Of a stretch of DNA of 11,204 nucleotides, positions 6,488 to 11,204 are shown piece by piece; the first letter of the stretch is position 1, and the number at the start of each line of letters is the position of its first letter. The notes beneath the pieces are model-generated. The model was not told the origin of the DNA. It ran no database searches and saw nothing but the letters and a program-made list of their open reading frames with translations. A program made the position numbers and the translations under genes. The stretch is from Pseudomonadota bacterium (GTDB lineage Bacteria; Pseudomonadota; Alphaproteobacteria; Sphingomonadales; Sphingomonadaceae), in contig JAEVYW010000228.1 in NCBI GenBank assembly GCA_023392555.1, positions 1-11,204 of the forward strand. The letters are read 5' to 3'.

Positions 6488-8251
6488 ATGGCTGACGAGC
6501 TGCTCAATCATACGAAAACTTATCCCCGCATGGCGCATTGGTTCGATCCGGTGCTCCTGTTCCAGCTGCTGAACAACGTGGTCGTGTCATCGACGTTCGG
6601 GCAATACGCGGACAGGCGATTGATAATCGCGGCGCTCGACACCGTGTCGCCCGAGGAGCATGCAAGGCGGGCGGAGGAATTCCGATCTCGCCTCAAGACG
6701 GACGAACACGGCGGCGTTTGGATCGACTGGGTCGCCGATCTCGGCGACGGCTTCGACAGCACGTACGCGGTAGCGAGTCTGCTCGCACGGAAGGAATTGA
6801 AGGTCGGCGACGTTCATCTGCCGCGCGGCCAGGCGCTCATCATGGGCGGCGACGAAGTCTATCCCAAGGCCACCCGGCAGGCCTACGAGAACCAGCTGAG
6901 GCAGCCCTACGCATGGGCGGCTCCCGACCCCGACAAGAAGAATGACGAGGGAAGGCCGCTGCTCGCAATCCCGGGCAACCACGACTGGTACGACGGTCTC
7001 GTCCTCTTCCTCGCGCTCTTCTGCAAGGAGAAGCCGTGGCATGTCGGCGCGTGGCGGTCCTACCAGCGTCGCAGCTACTTCGCCGTCCGCCTGACCGAGA
7101 CCTGGTGGCTGTGGGCGACCGACGTCCAGCTCGCCGACGACATGGACGGGCCGCAGGCGGACTACTTCAAGCACATCGCCGCCAGCATGCCGGCGAATTC
7201 CAGGATCATCCTGTGCAGCGCCGAGCCTGGCTGGCTGTACACGGACAGCAACCGCAAGTCCTGGGAGATCATGGAATACGCCGCCGGCATCGCGATGAAT
7301 GCCGGCCGCGGACACACGATTCCGGTGCTGCTGTCCGGCGACACGCACCACTACAGTCGCTACGTCGGCAAGGACAACCGTCAGTACGTCACGTCAGGCG
7401 GCGGAGGAGCATTCCTCCATCCGACGCATCAGCTCGAACAGGAAGCCTCGGTGAATTTCGTCCATCATCGCGAGGGCCTGAAGCTCGACACCATACCGGA
7501 TCCTAAGGATCCGAAGAAGACGACAGCAGCGGTGTACCCGTCGTTCTCGACGAGCAGGTCACTGGCGCTGCGGAACGTGCTGTTTGCGTTCACCAACTGG
7601 GATTTCTCCCTGCTGATGGGCGGGATCTACTTCCTGTTCGCGTCGCTGATCTCGCTGCGGGATCGCCCCGACGTCTACGCTCTGATCGCCGCTGTCTTCG
7701 GCGCGTCGCTGATCGGCTACACAATCAAGCAGGAAGTATCCAGGAAATTTAAGATCTGGAGTTCGGCCGCCGTGCACGCAGCCGCCCACGTCCTCGTTCT
7801 GATCTTCGCCGCACGCTATGCGATCGCGTTCAACAACGCGCATTTCGCATGGAGCGGCGAATGGTGGGAGGTCTGGAAATGGTTCGGCATTCTGGCCATC
7901 GAGATGGTGCCCGTCGGCTTCCTAGCCGGGAGCACGCTGTTCGGACTGAACATGCTGATCACGTGTCTGCTGTTCAGGATGAACCGCAATGATGCCTTCA
8001 GCTCGCTCCGGATCGGCGCCTACAATAACTTCCTGCGCTTCCGTCTGACCGAGGACGGCTTCGACATGTACGTCGTAGGGCTCGAGCGCGTTCCGAGGCG
8101 GGAAGACTGGATCGCCAACAAAAAGCACGACAAGAGCCGACCTGATCCAGAGATTCCGGTATTTGTTCCGACGCACGATCTCGAGCCCCATCTCGTCGAG
8201 AAAGTGTCGATAAGGTTCGAACCGAAGGATGTGGGTGCGGCCGCCGCTTGA
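6488..8251 (+). CDS. Calcineurin-like metallophosphoesterase with about four C-terminal membrane segments
   Basis: Numbered from GTG 6482 (589 aa), the metallophosphoesterase motifs appear in order: ADLGDGFDST (85-94), GGDEVYP (122-128), GNHDWYDG (165-172) and SGDTHHYSRY (285-294). The first motif has DLGDG where the classic family has DxH, and the region that normally supplies a further histidine reads CSAEPGWLY (245-253), with none. Four hydrophobic segments follow, about 376-393, 399-415, 426-448 and 468-498, then a soluble tail of about 90 residues. It is thus probably a membrane-anchored phosphoesterase with both ends cytoplasmic; the substrate is unknown. ATG at 6488 is chosen because TAGGG lies seven bases before it, while the stronger Shine-Dalgarno belongs to the mini-ORF at 6461. 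It is divergent from qatA. I do not know it as a named defence protein; a Qat accessory or a separate effector are both possible. Confidence 0.85.
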   Translation: MADELLNHTKTYPRMAHWFDPVLLFQLLNNVVVSSTFGQYADRRLIIAALDTVSPEEHARRAEEFRSRLKTDEHGGVWIDWVADLGDGFDSTYAVASLLARKELKVGDVHLPRGQALIMGGDEVYPKATRQAYENQLRQPYAWAAPDPDKKNDEGRPLLAIPGNHDWYDGLVLFLALFCKEKPWHVGAWRSYQRRSYFAVRLTETWWLWATDVQLADDMDGPQADYFKHIAASMPANSRIILCSAEPGWLYTDSNRKSWEIMEYAAGIAMNAGRGHTIPVLLSGDTHHYSRYVGKDNRQYVTSGGGGAFLHPTHQLEQEASVNFVHHREGLKLDTIPDPKDPKKTTAAVYPSFSTSRSLALRNVLFAFTNWDFSLLMGGIYFLFASLISLRDRPDVYALIAAVFGASLIGYTIKQEVSRKFKIWSSAAVHAAAHVLVLIFAARYAIAFNNAHFAWSGEWWEVWKWFGILAIEMVPVGFLAGSTLFGLNMLITCLLFRMNRNDAFSSLRIGAYNNFLRFRLTEDGFDMYVVGLERVPRREDWIANKKHDKSRPDPEIPVFVPTHDLEPHLVEKVSIRFEPKDVGAAAA

Positions 8252-8451
8252 GTGCGCCATCAGTCAAGCCATTCTCGCGCAGCGACGGCAAGGTGCACCG
8301 CGGTCAAGCTGCAGGTTGACGGCGAACGATCGGTGGATTTGGCTTAGAGGGTCGTTGACATTCTATAGTAGAGGTGAGTCGATGGTTCCCGCTCATTTCG
8401 GCGGCCGTCGTCGATAACGTTTTTCTTCGCACTTGACTTGGACTGCCCGTT

Positions 8452-9717
8452 TTGCACGATCTTTTTGCCCAAAAAATCGTTCTGGACCTGCCCAGCCAAA
8501 TCGGCTGGTCGGCGTCTCGGCTCGCCAATCCTATCTACCATCTTCGCCGCCCAACAGAGCGCGTGACTGCGAGTGTTTTGGAGTTCGAACACAAGGGCGT
8601 TCGAGGATATAAGGCCGTCACACAGGACGGGCACTCCATCGCCATCGTAGCGGAACGGACCTCGTCCGCGCTGGGCTGCGACAGCGTGCTGCACGTGCCG
8701 ACAGCAACCACGCTGCAGGAGATTTCCGAAGGTTTGGCCGCCAAGAGAGGCAGGTGGCTGTTTCCAAGACTACGACGAGCCTCGGACGATGCGCTCGCTG
8801 ACGCCAAGATGGTGCCCGACGAGATCGTCAAGACTTGGCGCAACCAGATCGCTCTCAAAGCCGAGGACCCGGAAAACGATACACCCGGCCTTCGTGCGCC
8901 ACAGATCGGCGCGGTCTATGCGACCCTCGCGCACTGGAGCACGTCTGAGAAGCCAGCCACCATCGTTATGCCGACCGGCACGGGCAAAACCGAGACCATG
9001 CTGGCCCTCCTAGTGGCCGCGAGGCTCGGTCGTCTGCTGGTCGTGGTGCCGAACGACAATCTCCGAACCCAGATCTCCACCAAGTTCATGGAGTTGGGCG
9101 TCCTGCGCGTGTGCGGCTGCCTCGGCGACCGTGCTCAACTTCCGATCGTCGCTGTCCTGCGTCACCGGCCAAAGACTGTCGAGGAAGTCGACGACGTCTT
9201 CCTGCGCGCCAACGTCATCGTCTCCACAATGCAGATCGTCGGCGGGTGTTCACCAGAGCTCCAGGAGCGGATGGCCGAAAATGTCTCGGCGCTGTTCGTC
9301 GACGAGGCCCATCACATTGGGGCGAAGACTTGGAACGCCTTCAAGGGACAATTCATCGGTCGCAGGCGAGTCATTCAATTCACAGCTACGCCCTTCCGTA
9401 ACGACGGGCGGCGCGTCGACGGAAAGTTCATTTACGTCTATCCGCTGAAAAAGGCCCAGGAAGAGCAATACTTCAAGAAGATCGACTTCGTGCCCGTCAA
9501 TGGCCTTGACCAGGACGATACAGACCAGCTCATCGTCGCCGGCGTTAAGCGCACCCTGGAACGCGACATCGCTGCCGGCTTCGACCATCGCGCCATGGCC
9601 CGGGCGGAATCCATCACGAAAACGCGCGCTCATGGCGTAGTCGGCATAGTTGTGGAAACTCATGTTGATCCAGAACGCATTCACAGTGGGCGTCACCCCA
9701 GACACTCGACCGCGTAG
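8452..9717 (+). pseudogene. SF2 (DEAD/DEAH-like) helicase, truncated: N-terminal RecA domain only
   Basis: The frame encodes an N-terminal region of about 145 residues that I do not recognise, then the first helicase domain: Q-like LRAPQIGAVYA (147-157), motif I PTGTGKT (174-180), motif II DEAH (284-287) and motif III TAT (311-313). Homology-like sequence ends around FDHRAMARAESI (377-388, about base 9615). The next 33 residues are antisense to a DUF488 gene and lack motifs IV-VI, so the second RecA domain is missing and the product should not unwind nucleic acid. The frame opens after TGA at 8434; the TTG at 8452 is the first usual start and has no Shine-Dalgarno, so the 5' end is uncertain. 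A TTGACA at 8355-8360 lies upstream, without a good -10. Helicases of this type are common in defence islands. Confidence 0.8.
9600..9620. other. Junction joining the truncated helicase and truncated DUF488 genes
   Basis: Plus-strand helicase similarity stops and minus-strand DUF488 similarity begins within about 20 bases here. No inverted repeat, transposon end or target-site duplication is obvious around it. An end-joining deletion, perhaps through short microhomology, is likely. The exact breakpoint cannot be fixed without aligning intact homologues. Confidence 0.55.
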
Positions 9718-9924
9718 CCCCCCAAGCGGAACCATGTGCTCATATTCGATGCCGTACGGCCGCAGAGCATCCGGTACCGCCTCGCGGTTGTATTGCGGGT
9801 TCGTCCGGGAACGCGGCACCGTTCGCACATCACCCAGCAGGGTCACCTCGACGTATTGCAGCAGTTCAATGAATTCATCAAGCGTCCGGGTGCCGTGACC
9901 GATCGTGTAGAAAGGGTGCGCCAT
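9606..9924 (-). pseudogene. DUF488-family protein, N-terminal fragment
   Basis: From ATG 9924 (preceded by GGGAGAGG about 12 bases upstream) the product begins MAHPFYTIGHGTRTLDEFIE and continues with GDVRTVPRSRTNPQYN, LRPYGIEYEHMVPLGGLRG and INMSFHNYADYAM. These are the characteristic first half of DUF488 proteins (FYTIGHGxR, DVRxxPxSR). Similarity fades around ARFRDGF (about 9606-9624). The conserved second half with the CAE...WRCHR-like segment is absent; instead the frame runs antisense through the helicase gene to a chance stop at 9250. An in-frame TTG at 9957 would add 11 residues. The gene meets the truncated helicase tail to tail at the same point, so both were probably destroyed by one event. 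The biochemical role of DUF488 is not established. Confidence 0.75.
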
Positions 9925-9958
9925 TCCGAAATCATCCTCTCCCGCCTTCGAATTCAAT

Positions 9959-10270
9959 TTGGGGTTCGATGAACTCCGATTGCCACCACCGCCGGCGTCG
10001 GAGACCGATAGGCAGCAGTTCCGCCGTCCAACTCCTCAGCGACGGCAACGAGTACCAACGTCAGCGCTGGTTCCGATCTCTTTGCTCTCAGCCGGCAACG
10101 GCTCCGGCGTCTTGCGGCTCAAAGCGTTTCTGGCCGACACGCTTGCAATGAACGGCACGAACGGGTCCGGCACGATCGAGGCCACTCTCGGTCTGCTCGC
10201 GGCGGACGGCTTCGCTCCGGCGGACGCCGTTGCGGTCGCCACGCTTCACGCGTTGAGATACTTGCACTGA
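9959..10270 (+). CDS. Doubtful hypothetical ORF
   Basis: An open frame starts at TTG 9959, without a ribosome-binding site, and ends at TGA 10268-10270. The N-terminal part is Pro/Arg/Gln-rich and looks non-coding. The second half (LLSAGNGSGVLRLKAFLAD, then TIEATLGLLAADGFAPADAV) has GC-rich third positions and a plausible helical composition, so it could be the surviving 3' end of a longer gene. I recognise no family. It lies in the gap between the decayed DUF488 gene and the basic-protein gene, and may be a remnant or a chance frame. Confidence 0.25.
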   Translation: MGFDELRLPPPPASETDRQQFRRPTPQRRQRVPTSALVPISLLSAGNGSGVLRLKAFLADTLAMNGTNGSGTIEATLGLLAADGFAPADAVAVATLHALRYLH

Positions 10271-10303
10271 TAATTCGTGGGCCGAACACACTTGGTCGGC
10301 AAC

Positions 10304-10355
10304 GAGGAACAAATGGGCTGATTCGTGCCTTCTTAGTTTTTGGAGGAACAAATGG
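10304..10355 (+). repeat. Duplicated ribosome-binding/start segment upstream of the small basic protein gene
   Basis: The 13-base sequence GAGGAACAAATGG occurs at 10304-10316 and again, 39 bases later, at 10343-10355, where it forms the Shine-Dalgarno and start of the real gene. The first copy begins an ATG-GGC-TGA two-codon frame. Each copy is also preceded or followed by TGATTCGTGCC-like sequence (about 10267-10282 and 10318-10329), which suggests a small imperfect tandem duplication of the leader. Confidence 0.6.
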
Positions 10356-10654
10356 CTAAAGCAGCAAAAGCAGCATGGAAGCGTCCGGGCTCACCCATCG
10401 GCAAGAAGGGACCGCGCAAAGCAAATCCAAAGTACAAGCGACGTTCACGTGAGCCGTGGACCGACAACGAAGTGAAAAAGCTTCGTTCTTTGGCCAAGGC
10501 GAACACCCCAACTGGCGTCATCAGCCTGAAGATGGAGCGGCCTCCTGCATCCATCACCAGCAAGGCGCAACGCGAGGGCATCTCGCTGAAGCCGGTGAAC
10601 CGTTCGCCCTACAACCGCCGCACAACGGAGGCGCGATCCAGCAACCGGCGTTAA
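10352..10654 (+). CDS. Small basic protein with SANT/Myb-like helix-turn-helix segment
   Basis: The ATG at 10352 follows a clear GGAGGA (10342-10347). The 100-residue product has a Lys/Gly/Pro-rich start (KRPGSPIGKKGPRKANPKY), then a Myb/SANT- or GcrA-like segment EPWTDNEVKKLRSLAKANTP, TGVISLKMERPPASI and SKAQREGISLKP. This resembles the small DNA-binding-like proteins I associate with Bradyrhizobium and relatives, where they occur as hypothetical proteins. DNA binding is inferred from charge and the tryptophan/helix pattern only. It appears to be a single-gene unit with its own leader (which carries a duplicated ribosome-binding segment) and a hairpin terminator, and it converges with ligD. 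Confidence 0.85.
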   Translation: MAKAAKAAWKRPGSPIGKKGPRKANPKYKRRSREPWTDNEVKKLRSLAKANTPTGVISLKMERPPASITSKAQREGISLKPVNRSPYNRRTTEARSSNRR

Positions 10655-10662
10655 TACCTAAT

Positions 10663-10691
10663 GGCGAGTACTGGGCTCGCCTTCTGTCTCT
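10663..10691 (+). terminator. Intrinsic terminator of the small basic protein gene
   Basis: GGCGAG (10663-10668) pairs with CTCGCC (10676-10681) around a 7-base loop and is followed by the T-rich TTCTGTCTCT. It starts nine bases after the stop codon. Confidence 0.65.
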
Positions 10692-10837
10692 TCGACGATA
10701 CCTTCTACGTCTGGGAGGTCGTCGCCCTCGGCCCCGTTGCACACATGGCATGCGGGCGCCGTCCTGGCAGCCACCATTTTCCTGCTAGGCGGGTTCAGCC
10801 GAGGCCGAAGCACACAAGACAATCCGCTCGGCCATAT

Positions 10838-10896
10838 CACAATAACAACAAAGGCGCGCGGGCCTTGCTCCTGAGTTCGCAAGCATACCGCGCGCC
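10838..10896 (-). terminator. Intrinsic terminator of ligD
   Basis: Read on the minus strand, the 9-bp GC-only stem GGCGCGCGG (10896-10888) / CCGCGCGCC (10861-10853), with an inner TTGC/GCAA pairing (10882-10879 and 10868-10865), is followed by the T-rich TTTGTTGTTATTGTG (10852-10838). It begins 42 bases after the ligD stop and fits a Rho-independent terminator. Confidence 0.7.
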
Positions 10897-10938
10897 CTGC
10901 GGCTGTGCCGCCTACAGGTGAGCACGGCAGCAACCGAG

Positions 10939-11204
10939 TCAGGAACGGCGTGTTCGTTTGCTGAATCCTTTCAGCGAGCTTGCACGCAGTAGTCCTTCAG
11001 ACGTGATGTCCCTGTACTCAACTTCGGCGAAGAACTTCGGCTCGACCCAGGTTGCCTTCGGCTTCCTTATCGGCTTCGTGAGCTTCTGCTTGGGGCTGAC
11101 GACGGTATCGAGAGCCTTGCGGATCTCCGCCGACTTCGACCTCGTCCAGCCCGTGCCCACCTTCCCCATGTAGAGCAGCTCCTTTCCCTCCTTCTTGCCG
11201 AGGT
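10939..11204 (-). CDS. ligD: LigD-type ATP-dependent DNA ligase, C-terminal end
   Basis: The frame enters from the right edge of the window and stops at TGA (10941-10939), giving the last 87 residues or so. LGKKEGKELLYMGKVGTGW, the LTKPIRKPKATWVEPKFFAEVEY block and ITSEGLLRASSLKGF are typical of the OB-fold domain at the end of the ATP-dependent ligase part of LigD, the bacterial non-homologous end-joining enzyme that works with Ku. Whether polymerase and phosphoesterase domains are also present cannot be seen; a stand-alone LigD-like ligase is possible. The internal ATG at 11169 is not the start, because homology continues upstream of it. The gene converges with the small basic protein gene and is probably core flank of the island. 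Many rhizobia carry several ligD/ku sets. Confidence 0.92.
   Translation of the reverse strand, partial: LGKKEGKELLYMGKVGTGWTRSKSAEIRKALDTVVSPKQKLTKPIRKPKATWVEPKFFAEVEYRDITSEGLLRASSLKGFSKRTRRS

Noticed and set aside
6587-7351. Minus-strand 254-codon frame inside the phosphoesterase gene
   Set aside because: Lies opposite conserved phosphoesterase motifs and shows no domain of its own; a high-GC shadow.
10658-10933. Overlapping open frames on both strands between the basic-protein gene and ligD
   Set aside because: They run through the two terminators, have no ribosome-binding sites and low-complexity translations; the region is better explained as two convergent terminators.

Overview
The window looks like a chromosomal segment of a GC-rich alphaproteobacterium, probably Bradyrhizobium/Rhodopseudomonas-like. 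That inference rests on codon use, a Bug-type (TctC) solute-binding protein, the tRNA form, a small SANT/Myb-like basic protein of a kind I associate with Rhizobiales, and a LigD-type ligase. It reads as a defence island lying between ordinary genes: a TctC tail and a CAU tRNA on the left, a small basic protein and the end of ligD on the right.

Layout. 1-291 is the C-terminal end of a TctC/Bug protein, followed by a hairpin terminator. 605-680 is a tRNA with anticodon CAT, most likely tRNA-Ile2, a typical integration target. Just past its 3' end lie three tandem copies of a ~23-bp repeat (705-772) and a small gene that appears frameshifted (912-1411).

The core (6273 down to 1508, minus strand) is a tightly overlapped four-gene operon that I recognise as the Qat anti-phage system. 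It comprises QatA (KAP-type P-loop ATPase), QatB (starts Met-Gly, with a proline-rich N-terminal region), QatC (QueC-like, SGGLDS loop and Cys cluster) and QatD (TatD-like metallo-DNase). The genes overlap by 20, 4 and 4 bases, so they are probably co-transcribed and translationally coupled. All four active-site sets look intact.

Facing away from qatA is a plus-strand gene (6488-8251) for a metallophosphoesterase with about four C-terminal membrane segments. I do not know it as a named defence protein. The ~210 bases between the two start codons hold an unusual nest of inverted and direct repeats, followed by a strong Shine-Dalgarno that serves only a five-codon reading frame ending in an in-frame amber codon just before the phosphoesterase start. 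This divergent region is the least explained and most interesting part of the window.

Further right, an SF2 helicase (8452 onwards, plus) and a DUF488 protein (9924 downwards, minus) are both cut at the same point near 9605-9620. Each lacks its C-terminal half, which looks like a deletion or rearrangement scar. Then come a doubtful ORF, a small basic protein with a duplicated ribosome-binding segment and its own terminator, and, convergent with it, the C-terminus of a LigD-type ATP-dependent ligase with its own hairpin plus T-rich terminator.

Together this suggests an island that gained a complete Qat operon and a possible membrane phosphoesterase partner while other defence genes decayed. 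No integrase, transposase or second copy of the tRNA 3' end was seen in the window.
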